Shown in pieces: positions 11,981-22,977 of a stretch of 32,500 nucleotides of DNA. The stretch is taken from positions 14,571,125 through 14,603,624 of the forward strand of contig CM022672.1 in NCBI GenBank assembly GCA_012295275.1. The letters run 5' to 3'. The notes beneath the pieces are model-generated. The model ran no database searches. It was given only the letters and a program-made list of their open reading frames with translations, and was not told the origin of the DNA. The stretch comes from Chrysomallon squamiferum. Its lineage: Eukaryota; Mollusca; Gastropoda; Neomphalida; Peltospiridae. Each line of letters starts with the position of its first letter. The stretch's first letter is position 1. The position numbers were made by a program, and so were the translations under genes.

Positions 11981-12214
11981 GCAAAAAGATTACACTTTCT
12001 TTTTGCCTTCTTTACCACATGATTGATGTTTCTGATATCGATTTTTCTTTAATCAGATCAATGATGTTAAATATAGACACGATTCCTAGGCGATTTTTTT
12101 TTTTCTTTTTTTTTTTTAAAACTTGTTCCAGCCTGTTGTGCATTTCTTACAAATATATCAGTAAATTATTCTGTACTTCGAGAAGGATATGGAAATGTTC
12201 AGGGTTGAATTCTC

Positions 12215-12267
<53 letters not shown>

Positions 12268-12780
12268 TCGTTGTTGCTGTTGTCATCATAAAAATATTTT
12301 AACTACATATGTAATGAGTGTGGTTTGTAAGTATATTTCTTATTTTCATCATCATCATCATCATCACAAAGTAGTTCACTGTCTAGTAGTATATTATAAA
12401 TATAAAAATCCTTCTTGCATTTTTAAAATATAAATTTTGAACAACTTATTTTTATTATGTTTTATTTTATTGTTTGGGAATTTTTCATACAGAAATTAAT
12501 GGCTGAATGGCAGTTTATTAATTTTAGACGGCAAAAAGTATATATATTAAAAATAAAAAAAAAATAATTACAATGATTTTTACCCTGTGTTAAAAAAAAA
12601 AAAAAACTACGTTAAAATGGATACAAAATAAATATTTAAAAATATATATATTTTACGCAAATGTATAATAATAGTTTTCAAACAGTAGTAGCAGTAGTAG
12701 TAGTAATAATAGTAGTAGTAGTAATAATAACAATAATTTCAAAATGTGTACGAGCTGTTGCGCTTTAACAATTTAATGTA
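11981..12780. repeat. AT-rich DNA with (TTA)n and AGT repeats
   Basis: (ATT)n lies at about 12215-12265, ATC repeats at about 12347-12365 and AGT/AAT at about 12686-12735. There are short T and A runs. No gene is seen. Confidence 0.7.
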
Positions 12781-13120
12781 AAATCGTATTCACAGAAGAG
12801 AGAGTAACCGAGAAGCCAGTCTATTATTAACGAATACACTGGTTTTGATAAATGATGTTACGCCTTCATTCATTAGATGCCTCTGCAGACAGACGTAAAA
12901 GCTGCGAAGAAACGAGGGTGATACCAGTTTACTAAATCATGGCGACCCGATAATAAATCCCTGGATACAGGGAGCGCGGAGAGACTGGGTAAACATGGAT
13001 TGGTCGTGTGGGTGGTTGCCAGGTGAGGTCCCACAATCTTATCTGAACAAGGGTCGCGCGCGCGCCTGAACGCAAGTAGCGACATTCCAGATGTCTCAAC
13101 AACAGAACGTTCTACAGACA
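12781..13120. other. Complex island F, candidate regulatory element
   Basis: Balanced and repeat-free except for a short (CG)n run near 13054-13063 with Z-DNA potential. It contains CAGGTG (13020-13025, E-box) and CATTCATTAGATG (12867-12879). A 70-codon minus frame has no recognisable domain. Confidence 0.35.
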
Positions 13121-13732
13121 GATCCAGAAGTTTTTATTATTATTATTGTTGTTGTTGTTGTTGTTAATATTATTATTATTGTTGTTGTTATTATTTATAT
13201 TATTATTATTGTTGTTGTTGTTGTTGTTGTTGTTGTTATATCTGTTCTGGATGCAGCTGCTGCTGCTGTTGCTGTTGTTGTTGTCAGTTATTTAATTATT
13301 TATTTATTTATAAAGAAAATACATTTCTTTTGAAAATCAAATGGCCACATTAAGAGCTGTTATCCTTTTCTGGAATTCTGGATAGTCAACATTTTATATA
13401 TATATAATCAGTACACAGAGTTTCAAAACCAAAGCAAAATAAACAATAAGAAAGAAATTAATATAATTTTATTTACCCAGCTATGGATATCAAGTCCTCG
13501 TTTCTGTCGTGTATTCCCTTCCCAGGGGTATTTTTTTTTATTTTACCCCCTTTTTCAATAAATTGTTCTTGCTATTAAAACGAGAATACATATTAAAGTT
13601 TTTATATCAACAACACTAAAGACAAACTTCGCACAACGAACGTTAGTTAATGTCAAACAACAGAGCAGCACACCCGCATTGCTAAATTCAAAAACATAAA
13701 ATAAAATAAAATATAATAAATAAATATATGAA

Positions 13733-13763
<31 letters not shown>

Positions 13764-13900
13764 AAAATAAAACAAATCTCAACTGAATCTTCTTTCTGTC
13801 TTGAAAACAACACCAAAATACACTAGAAACTTGTCGAAAACCTAGAAATGATTTTTTTTTTTAATTATAACTAATATTTTGAGCAATATTTTACATTACA
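13121..13900. repeat. GTT/ATT compound array and AT-rich DNA
   Basis: TTA/TTG trinucleotides lie at about 13134-13237, with GCT/GTT at 13254-13283, then (TAAA)n at about 13727-13766. The Val/Ile-rich plus frame at 13091-13333 reads the array. Otherwise AT-rich without features. Confidence 0.75.
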
Positions 13901-14252
13901 ACTGCAGACTAACTGAGGTCTCCGCTTCAGATGGATTGCAATGCTTTTAGCAGTGCTTGCGAACAAGGGTTAGGGTTTAGACATTTGTTTGTGGTGTCTT
14001 AGCCTGATTAATTACCGACGAATGGACAGGGCTATCTTAAAACGTGGATTAGAGATAATAAATAACGAATGTGTTGACTACTCTTGGCAGGTTATTAATA
14101 AGATTTTCCAGTTCAAGAAACTAAAAGTTTCAGATGGACCACGGGATCATATGGTACACCATATACTGAAGATTACACAAACTATGTTTCATATGTACAA
14201 TAGCATTTCGATCTTGACCTACGGTTTTTTAATAAGCCCAGATCACCGAAAT

Positions 14253-14285
<33 letters not shown>
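13901..14285 (+). other. Balanced block with an 89-codon unassigned open frame, then poly-A
   Basis: A frame of normal complexity runs 13989-14258 (MDRAILKRGLEII in its middle part, many Lys/Arg/Ile), with no domain I recognise. It is immediately followed by an A run (14257-14285). It is antisense to Nkx6 and just downstream of it. It may be chance, part of a 3' regulatory block, or a retroposed fragment with its A tail. Confidence 0.15.
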
Positions 14286-14288
<3 letters not shown>

Positions 14289-14779
14289 TTTTTGTTTTGT
14301 TAAAAAGAGATCGAAATAAAATAAAATAAAATATCTTTCTATGTTTATCGTGTCTAGCATTTTTTTTGTTAAACACGTTTATCTCATTAAAATTGTTTAC
14401 AGCTTACAATAAGTTTCTGTAGATCTTTCTTGAAATGACAATCGTTAGAATTATGACAATGTACCTGTAAGTCTTTGACGCTTTCCGTCACAGGCGAAAA
14501 AGATAGAAAACAAAAAACAATAACATACATCGTGTCCACAGTATCACTACGCTTTCCCGGCCAGTCATTGTTATTACGTCATAATCACCATTCAAACTGG
14601 CTAATTGTTTTTACGTCATAACGTTAGACACGTGACCACAGTAACCAACTGGCGTCAGCTGAAGCGTAGATATTTTTTGCGCTGCTGCTACAACGCTCGA
14701 ATTTTTTTTTTTTTTATTATATTTTTTTCTTCAACTTTTGTTTTAGCACTGTTTGAAATTTTAGAACAGGATTCCACTT
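14286..14779 (-). other. Probable Nkx6 3' UTR and flank, with two CRE-like sites
   Basis: There is no coding frame beyond the stop. The 14400-14700 part is of balanced composition and repeat-poor, unlike the surrounding DNA. It contains two TTACGTCAT motifs at 14574-14582 and 14611-14619 (37 bases apart) and an E-box-like CAGCTG near 14656. It could be 3' UTR, a downstream enhancer, or both. Confidence 0.4.
14713..14718 (-). promoter_or_regulatory. Candidate polyadenylation signal AATAAA for Nkx6
   Basis: The plus strand has TTTATT, so the minus strand has AATAAA, about 62 bases after the stop codon and followed by a run of A. It is the nearest canonical hexamer downstream of the exon. In such an A/T-rich genome the motif also occurs by chance, and a T-poor downstream context makes it uncertain. 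Confidence 0.3.
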
Positions 14780-14953
14780 TCAACACATATTGACACCATT
14801 TTGGTCAAGCTGTCCATCATCGTAACTGTCTTGACCGTCCAAGTCTTCTAAATCTGACTCCATGTCCTCGGCCTGTTCCTGTTTCTTCTTGGCTGTAGCC
14901 ATCTCCGCTGCGTGCTTCTTGCGCCATTTTGTGCGACGATTTTGAAACCAAAC
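14780..14953 (-). CDS. Nkx6: Nkx6-type homeobox gene, last coding exon (partial gene)
   Basis: Seen: 57 codons plus TGA open in phase 0 from a splice acceptor. They begin [19 protein letters not shown], which is homeodomain residues 47-60 (W48, F49, Q50, N51, R53, T54, K55 and the basic end of helix 3) followed by the [10 protein letters not shown]-type tail. The remaining residues are acidic ([15 protein letters not shown]) and end in NGVNMC. Known: this tail just after the homeodomain is characteristic of NKX6-1/NKX6-2 and fly HGTX, homeodomain factors acting in the nucleus in neural-tube, motor-neuron and pancreatic patterning; vertebrate NKX6 proteins also have an acidic C-terminus. An intron within helix 3 just before VWFQ matches my recollection of the vertebrate genes. 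The exon starts at 14953, because residues further upstream in the open frame (NIKRYIFQ) are intron-derived. Inferred: the C-terminus is shorter than in vertebrates. The N-terminus, repressor motif and homeodomain residues 1-46 lie outside the window. Confidence 0.95.
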   Translation of the reverse strand, partial: VWFQNRRTKWRKKHAAEMATAKKKQEQAEDMESDLEDLDGQDSYDDGQLDQNGVNMC

Positions 14954-14964
14954 CTGAAAAATGT
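14954..14964 (-). other. Splice acceptor of the Nkx6 last exon
   Basis: On the minus strand the sequence reads acatttttcag directly before GTTTGGTTTC (Val-Trp-Phe). This is a short pyrimidine run and an AG dinucleotide at 14955-14954. It gives a phase-0 junction between homeodomain residues 46 and 47, as expected for NK6 genes. Confidence 0.9.
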
Positions 14965-14983
14965 AACGTTTAATATTAAACAT

Positions 14984-15134
14984 TGTGTGGATATATATAT
15001 TCATATATATACAGCTTATTGCTTTTGTTATTGTTGTTGTTACTGTTACTGTTTGTTGTCTATATTATTATTGTTGTTTTTGTTTCTATTGTTTCTACTG
15101 TTGTTACTTCAGCCGTTGTTGTTGTTGTTTGTTG

Positions 15135-15172
<38 letters not shown>

Positions 15173-15780
15173 AAATGATGTTTTGTAGCAATAGTTAATA
15201 TTTTAGTTTAAATAATACATGGGGAAAACTTTTTTTGTTTTAAATTTGTTTATTTGTTTATTTATTTATTTAGTCATTCAAATAATTATCAAGTTCTTTT
15301 CAACTGAATACTTTGCTAATTTACTTAATAATAATACTTATAAACTAAAAGCTTAACACTTTTAGTAAGCATACGTTTTAGAAAAACAAAATGAATTATA
15401 TACATTTAATTTAAAATATTATTTTATTTTATTTTATTTTTTTCAAACAGATAAAATATAAAGACTTTTCTTTAGCATTTTGTAGCTTTGGGTCAGCTGA
15501 GCCTTTCAGTACGCTAAATTTAAAAAAAAAAAATAATAATATTACAAAGAATTTTAAATAAAAATATCATGTTGAAACAACAAATCAGCGGTAGTAAAAA
15601 CAGTTATTACAACAACTAATGACACTGATTAGAAATATGCTGCTTACAGATACAAATCTTTTCAAATGAAAATAAATATTTATTTTGGAAATATACAAAT
15701 TTAAATACCGTGATTGCTACTTATTTTTCACATGACATTTCTAACACTGCAAAGTTTTAAAATCATTATTTAATCATTTT
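14984..15780. repeat. Intronic GTT/ATT compound array and AT-rich DNA
   Basis: TTG/TTA trinucleotides lie at about 15018-15170 and short (TTTA)n at about 15249-15272. The three overlapping Leu/Tyr/Val-rich plus frames are readings of this array. The remainder is AT-rich. Confidence 0.8.
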
Positions 15781-16745
15781 GTTGACTAGTCTGATCAAAT
15801 CTGTCTGCAAGGATGAATTAATTCTACACGGACACTAAGACATTCTGTCTCATCTTGACCCCCTTCCAAACGGACGGTGTATTTATATTGTCTTTATTTT
15901 AAAACTCCAGACGGACGCTGGACAGCCTTTGCCGGACAAGAGACTCTGTTTGTTTCTTCAGACGATGAACGCCAATGAATAAATGAATGCTGAATGAAGG
16001 CAGCACTCGAAAATGAAGATAAATCGTGTCAGCCGGTGCGGCGTGCAAATACAGGATATCGCGGATATAGTTTTTATACATCAGGCATTTAACTCCATTT
16101 ATCATCTTCTTGTTTTATGAGGCTCTTCGGATGCGTTAGGCGGATTGCCGCTTAATTAGACGGAGTTTAAGACTCTGATAAAGTGCTTGAGAAGACAGTG
16201 AAAATGCAATTCGCGTCAAATCCAAAATAAACCCTTGCTAAATATTTATTGCCTAACAACGCGAGACAAAACCCGGACGGAACCATCCCGGTGTCCTCAC
16301 CTTCGCGGGGTCAGTGGTGAAGAAAACAGCGAGCTGGCCGCTCAAATGACCATAAAAAAAGCTGTCATGGGGCTGTAAAAACAGAGCGCGTATTGCGATA
16401 CAGTTTCATAGGAGCTGGTTTGTAATGGTGCGCCATGCTCGGCTTTTTAATGTTCCCAGCCCGGATTTCAAACTGCCGTTATTTCTGGCGTAACAAAAAG
16501 CGCACACCGCAAACAGTCGCAACGAAATAACAATTACGTCCTGGCACGAAGCTCGGTGTCTTGCCACATTAACACCTTCGCCTCAGTAAATGGGACTTAC
16601 ACGTACGATCCGGGAGATGTCGTAAACTTAATGCTGCAGTAATAGGACGTAGCTAACGTCGTAATTTTTCACTTCAAAGCGACTTCGAGAAGAAACGCGA
16701 AACTCGGGGCAGTCAAGAAATTTACGAAAATTTGAGAAGAACGTG
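15781..16745. other. Complex island G, the longest candidate intronic enhancer
   Basis: About 950 bases without any simple repeat, the longest such run in the window, and within 1-2 kb of the Nkx6 exon. Motifs seen include CTTAATTAG (16151-16159), TAAAGTGCTTGAG (16179-16191, NK2-like AAGTG), GTCTTTATTTTA (15889-15900), CCATAAAA (16350-16357) and CAATTACGTC (16531-16540). It also holds the possible cassette exon at 16301-16372. Confidence 0.5.
16301..16372 (-). other. Possible cryptic or cassette exon in the Nkx6 intron
   Basis: On the minus strand a good acceptor (CTCTGTTTTTACAG) precedes 16372 and a good donor (AAG then GTGAGG) follows 16301. The 72 bases between are exactly 24 open codons, beginning PHDSFFYGHLSG and ending TTDPAK. 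The phase (0-0) matches the homeobox-splitting intron, so inclusion would keep the frame and insert 24 residues inside homeodomain helix 3. Nothing similar is known to me; it may be chance inside a conserved non-coding block. Confidence 0.15.
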
Positions 16746-16754
16746 AATTAAAAA

Positions 16755-16796
<42 letters not shown>

Positions 16797-17591
16797 CTGA
16801 AGGAAGAAAAAAACAGATGAGAAAACTCGAAAATCAAATACCGTGGAAAATAAAAGTCTGTCTTTAACTGCGCAGATATTTTACGATTTAGTCATACCGC
16901 GCGTACAAAGCCGTTTGTTTTGTGTTATTTAAAACTCATTTTTAAAAGTTTTCCTGTCGCAGGAAAAGCGTGGTTGCAAACAGGGTAGTTAAACTGTGAT
17001 GCGAATTAGCCATTAATTTTACGAGTTGTTGAATCTTATGGTAATGATATCACGCTGTTTCAAGATGCGTATATATATTTTTTTATTAATGTCGAAATCA
17101 TCCTGTTTGAGAAAACTGTGAACGTTCACTTCAAAAATTGTTTTAGTGTTACGTAATATTACTAAAAACGTGGTCTTATTTAATAGGATGATAAATATAT
17201 ATATATATATTTTTTTTTTGGTAAACCTCTGTGATATTGTCATTTACCCGATTTATTTATTTATATATTTATTTATTTATTATTTCTTTTTTCTTTCTTT
17301 CTTTCTGTTTTTACTTCTTTTTTTTTTTGTCATTTAAAACAAAACAAAGAAACAAACAGAAAAAAGGAATGAAAATAAAAGTAGTTTCAACCATAAACGA
17401 TAACATTTATTACTACTGTTACTTCAAATAGTATTTCATTATTATTTCATTACCATCATAATCATTATTGTTATTGTTGCTGTTGTTATTTGTTTTTTCT
17501 ACTACTGTAATAAGCATATTTATTCAACAAAATACATCTACTGCCATTACTATTACTACTGCTATTATTAAAAATATTACTACTACTATTA

Positions 17592-17666
<75 letters not shown>

Positions 17667-17700
17667 TGGCAAACAATCTGCTATCGATGGTATAACTTTT
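16746..17700. repeat. AAT and ATT arrays in AT-rich intron DNA
   Basis: (AAT)n lies at about 16754-16796, TTTA/TTTC tracts at about 17252-17330, and mixed ATT/ACT ending in pure (ATT)n at about 17592-17665. The interval 16800-17050 is moderately balanced without named features. Confidence 0.75.
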
Positions 17701-18868
17701 ATTATCTTAAAAGAAATATATATATATATATATATATCGTATACTCTCTTTTTAGGTCAGTGGATCTCACTATTTATTTTATTTATCATCCGTTAACTTC
17801 ATTAAAAGATAGAAGCCATCATTAAAAACAATTATCACCTTCCTGTCCACTTAATACAGTTTTAATAATTATGGACAACTGCGTGAACGCCGACACACAA
17901 AATGTGACCACACAACAACAACAACAACACACGACGAACAAACAGCGAGCTTCTCGCTAAAACGGGCCGTTTTTTTTTTTTTTTTTTACGACGTCGTTAT
18001 AAGAAAACGATTTGAAAACTTTAGCCATTTTCGTTTAGTTTTCTGCCAATAGCCCCCGATTCGTTTCAATACAGAAATGCAAAAAGAAAAAGAAAAAAAA
18101 AAAAAAAAAAAATGTAAAGCTGCAGTCATGCCAGGTGTTACCTGTTAAAATTAATGCTAATTTTGTTCTATTCGCCCGGTCACCTTGTCCGATTACAAAA
18201 GACAGCAATTGATCGCTGTTCCACGGTTATCAAGCCAATAAGCAGTAATATGGATTCTTTAGTATCAAGGATATTTTCTCCTTTTCTTTTGACACTCTCT
18301 CTTTTTCTTTATAATCTTTACAATTCACACTATACAACGTGAATGAAGAAAAAACCTATATTACTTCTGTAAGGCAAATCATTCTTTTGCAAAGTGAGTC
18401 GCCCACCCAGAAGAAATTGACATAATAAAAAAAGATAAAAAAAATAATAAAAAAAATAAAAGGTATCGTTGTGATACATTTCAAGCAAACTGACATAATA
18501 TAGAGATATTTGTCAGAGGACAGAAAGAAATCGACATTAGTGTTTGATTTAGAAATGCTGGGGTCATTAAAATCTATACGTAGACAATAGGAGAGCAAGT
18601 GGCTTGTCAGTGTCGGTTTGCAGAGGCAGTGAAAGACTGCGCCATAAAGTCGTGATCGGAATATCAAACAGTGTAAATGTTTACGCTTATCCGAGACGAA
18701 ATAAACACTGTTGTGTGTTATTAAATCGCCTAATCCTGTTTTGTCCTGTCTTTACTCGTTTGTTGTTGTTTTTTTTAATCCTCAGTTCCAAGAATGGCGA
18801 TACACAAACTGGACTGCCCATATTTTTGCCGACCAACGATTTTTCAAAAATTATTTATGTAATGTAAA
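17701..18868. other. AT-rich intron DNA with small balanced patches
   Basis: Contains (AT)n at about 17717-17737 and T/A runs near 17970-17987 and 18095-18112. Balanced patches at 17870-18060 and 18160-18260 have no identified motif set. Short frames on both strands are not supported. Confidence 0.55.
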
Positions 18869-18972
18869 GTAATATATTATTACATTATATTATATTATAT
18901 TATATTACATTATATTATATTACATTATATTATATTATATTATATTATATTATATTATATTATATTATATTA
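18869..18972. repeat. TTATA pentanucleotide array with TTACA variants
   Basis: A (TATAT/TTATA)n pentanucleotide repeat, about 20 units, with interspersed ACATTATAT variants. Confidence 0.9.
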
Positions 18973-19101
18973 ATTTCGTCTTGAAAGATAAATACACCAT
19001 TTAAGGTACACATTCTTTTCTTCATAATATTTTTAAAAAGACAAAACTCTGTGCCAATCTGTTTACTGGTTTGAGCCTACTGGAACACACAGTGTGAAAT
19101 A

Positions 19102-19147
<46 letters not shown>

Positions 19148-19533
19148 ACATTTCAAAATTATACAGAGAATAAACTTCTGCTGAAAATTAATTACACACT
19201 TTCCATGAATGTGTTTAATAGTATCTACATCTGCATTTTCGAACCTTAGCGTGATATTTGGCTGCGTGATATAGTAGTAGTAGTAGTACGTATATTCTGT
19301 ATTCAAAATTATATATATATACATTTAAAGCTTAAACGGACATAAAAATGATCTTCAGCCTACAAAAGATTAACTGTGGAAACTACATCAAAGTAAATGA
19401 CCTGTCAACACGACACTGTATTTTAATCTATATTTTATTCTCCGCTTAGCAACATAAAAATCTTCAGTAGCAATTTATTTTGTAAAAAAAAAAAAAAAAG
19501 GATTTAAACATTATATCTTGATGGCACTGGGAG

Positions 19534-19564
<31 letters not shown>

Positions 19565-19600
19565 TCCATTTTTCTATATGCTACATGAAGAAGTAACAAT
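18973..19600. repeat. AT-rich intron DNA, (AC)(AT) array and poly-A runs
   Basis: (AC)n(AT)n lies at about 19102-19143, AGT triplets at about 19273-19288, and A runs at about 19483-19499 and 19533-19561. No gene is seen. Confidence 0.7.
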
Positions 19601-19800
19601 TTTTATAGATTTCCAGATCAGCGGTGTGGATCTGCTGAAACGATTAACTTGTACAGGTGTGATGTTAAAATGAAATCGGTTTCACCTTCGTCATCACGTG
19701 CCCGCCGGCGCGAGACTAACATCTTTTGGTTAATGTAACATTAATCCGGCAATTAGCAATTACATATCTTTTACACGTGTATATGTGAACAACTGTTATT
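19601..19800. promoter_or_regulatory. Complex island H, homeodomain-site cluster
   Basis: Within 19730-19765 four cores occur in 33 bases: TAATG, TTAATCC (bicoid/Otx-like), CAATTAG and CAATTAC, the last two exactly 8 bases apart. A TCACGTGC E-box (19693-19700) and an ACACGTGT E-box (19773-19780) flank it. Compatible with an intronic homeodomain-responsive enhancer. Confidence 0.4.
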
Positions 19801-20300
19801 TGGGAACATTAGCAGTTTCGTTTTTTTTTTTTTTTTTTTCCCCGTCATCTGCTGTGTTTGGGAAATAGATTAACAAGACGTTAATTTTGAAATTTTTTTT
19901 TTTTTTTTTTTTTTTTAATTTATGTATTAATTTTTAAAAACCTTTCTTTCTTTATTTATTTTATTATTATTATTTTTTTTAAATTTTGTTGTGAAACGGT
20001 GTTGTATATGCATACATATATTATATATAATGAGAGAAAGTGAGAGATAGGTGTATAGATAGATATACAGACAGAGAGACAAAGAAGTAGACAGGCTGAT
20101 AAACAAGCAGGCAGGCAGGCATACAAGTAGGAAGTAGGTAGTATGCAGAAGTAGACACATACAAGTGCATAGACAATCTATCAGACAGATACACAGATAG
20201 GTGGACAGACAGACATCAATTATAACACAGGGCCAGGCATCAGTAAAAAGCAAAATGAATGGCAAAGAAAATCAAAGGTCGTGAACAGATTTTTATTCTT

Positions 20301-20336
<36 letters not shown>

Positions 20337-20463
20337 TGGCATGTGGCCTTTATGACACACAACCATCTATAAACTGTAACCGACGTGATTAAGAAACAGA
20401 CAATCCAAAGTTTCTACGTACACCGCACTGACAAGTTCTTAACATGCAAAGCAGCCAGAGGAG

Positions 20464-20495
<32 letters not shown>

Positions 20496-20640
20496 AATTC
20501 CTGTGAAATTGAAAACTCAGTAATAGACAAATAAGAAAGCTGAGACATTCAAAATCAATTACAAGTGAAATCGACACCAGCAGACAAAAGGAGAAAGTAG
20601 AAATATCTTTTGATAGGTTTTAATCGAGTGTTAAGAACTT
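19801..20640. repeat. T runs, degenerate TAGA/CAGA/CAGG tetranucleotides, (TTTA)n, poly-A
   Basis: T runs lie at about 19820-19839 and 19892-19916. A diverged GATA/GACA tetranucleotide tract runs about 20040-20215, with a pure GCAG run at 20108-20119. (TTTA)n follows at about 20298-20337 and an A run at about 20463-20490. Confidence 0.75.
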
Positions 20641-21360
20641 TTTACAAGCTGAGAACACATTTGTGCGACTCGGGTAATGAGAGGCGCAGGGAAAAACCTC
20701 TCCGCCTTCTCTCTGGGTGTCTGAGCGAAACAGCTCAAAGATTTCCTACACAGACTCGATAAACTGTTCACCATCAGACACAGGAACATGCGTAGCTGCA
20801 TCAGTATCCTGGCTCATTTGTTAATAGTAGCTGTTAATATGTTTTCTCGTCTCTACGTGGAAATTATTCAGAATCATTTTGTCGTTTTCATATTGGGGAA
20901 AACCGCCTTGCAATTATTTTTCCTTGGGCCGCGTACATTTTGATAGTAATCTTCCTCGAGGGTGGTCCACTTCTGATATCGCCCACAGGCCGAGGACGCT
21001 GGGCAGGCGATTAAACGACTTCAAAAAACAATATGGACTTAACAAGCGCGTCTGACAAATCGTTTTGCCTGTAAAGTCATAAAACGACCACATGCGTTTT
21101 GCGAAAACGATTATAACAGAAGTGCGAGGCATGTTGTTGTAACACACATTGCAGGCATAAATCAAACACACCAATGATACACGATAGGCCGAGAAAAGCT
21201 AACCAACAAACAACTTCCAGCTCGAGCCCAGACAGCGAGCTGAAAGCGAGTATTTGTTTTAAATCTTTCATTCCGCCGTCTGGACCCCGGGGTAGGGGCA
21301 GTGAACCCCGACCTGAAGGGGGCAGACCACACCGGAGGGGCTAAACTGTAATCGTCATGA
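20641..21360. other. Complex island I with a CTCF-like motif
   Basis: About 700 bases, balanced and repeat-free. Contains CAGCTCAAAGATTT (20730-20743, TCF-like), AGTCATAAAACGACC (21075-21089), and a GC-rich end at 21270-21345 with CCTGAAGGGGGCAG (21312-21325). Short minus frames overlap in two registers without domains. Confidence 0.4.
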
Positions 21361-21868
<508 letters not shown>

Positions 21869-22109
21869 CAAGCAAGAATGAATGAATTACTGGCTTACTA
21901 AGCTAAATGTAAATCATACCTAAGCTGATTTTTTGTTTTGTTTTTGTTTTGTTTTTACATTTTTCTGTTCATACTGCCGCAAATAAATACGAATAAAAGT
22001 AAGACTTCACTCATTTGCTTGTTATATTATTCTCAAACTTTATTATTAGCAAAGCTTTATGCCTTGCACCCGCACACTTGGAAATAATTATAGTAAAATG
22101 TGTTTATTC

Positions 22110-22117
<8 letters not shown>

Positions 22118-22178
<61 letters not shown>
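22118..22178. repeat. (ATT)n microsatellite
   Basis: About 20 perfect TTA units. The preceding interval 21867-22117 is AT-rich without features. Confidence 0.95.
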
Positions 22179-22179
<1 letters not shown>

Positions 22180-22218
22180 GTATATTTGTATTCTTTAACA
22201 TAGACTGAAACATTAACA

Positions 22219-22371
22219 TTTATTCAAAATGAATTTCAGTGTTATTATTCTTTAAAATCTATTGTAGGATTAATATTCTTCAAAATACATTATAACATGA
22301 ATAGTCTTTTTTTTAAATTCGTAGTAATGTGAATATTATTTAAAATACATGCTAATATCAACTTTCCTTTA
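22219..22371. repeat. Diverged minisatellite with a unit of about 30 bases
   Basis: Five successive units share the pattern TTCTTTAAAAT(A/C)-ATT-TAA-TGAATA: starts near 22219, 22248, 22277, 22305 and 22338. The units are strongly diverged, so it is an old array. Confidence 0.6.
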
Positions 22372-22429
22372 AAAAAAAAAAAAAGTAAAAAAAAAGTAAA
22401 AAATTAAAAAAAAAAGTAAATATTTTATT

Positions 22430-22910
22430 TTGTAAACGGATTACATACGGACGATCCGCTTCACGGAACGAAAACGGTCGAACAAAATATCGGTTTCAAT
22501 AATCGATTTTTCATCTGCATGTCTTGTGAAAAACCGTGTTTATTAATATTACATAAGTTCCTCGTATACGCGATAACGATTATTTCATACCAACATTACC
22601 AATTGTCAACAAACTGTTTAACTTTATTTTACATTTGCTTTATTAATATTCGAGCCATTATGGGCGCAACAGCGTGAATGGGGACAATTAAATAAGGAAA
22701 TACATCAATTTTATTATCGTGTTGTCAAAAAGTTGCAAAAAGAAAGGTTTTAATTATGCATCAGTTGATTGATAAGGTCGCGACCCGAGTAACAGATGGG
22801 CTTGGTCGAATCAAAAACAGTCTTTTATCTACCAATATCAACGCGACTTTTTCTATTGCCCCGACAACTGAAAAGGAAAAATTCAATATTGTGCGTCTTT
22901 ACAAATATAT
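22430..22910. other. Complex island J, candidate intronic enhancer
   Basis: Repeat-free block with ATCGAT (22502-22507), CATCTGCATG (22512-22521, POU-like), TATTAATATTAC, GGGCGCAACAGCG (22661-22673) and GGACAATTAAATAAGG (22682-22697). The plus-strand frame from 22756 runs into the following CTG repeat and has no domain. Confidence 0.4.
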
Positions 22911-22939
22911 CCGAAACGAAAAATTAATATTAATTGTGT

Positions 22940-22977
<38 letters not shown>

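Noticed and set aside
16590-16630. GTAAGT donor-like site on the minus strand (ACTTAC at 16596-16601)
   Set aside because: The preceding frames do not encode any homeodomain residues, so it is not the upstream Nkx6 exon.
18127-18140. GTCATGCC resembling the reverse complement of the Nkx6 GMTES motif
   Set aside because: The flanking bases do not encode ESQVK or LAYSL, so it is not the missing homeodomain exon.
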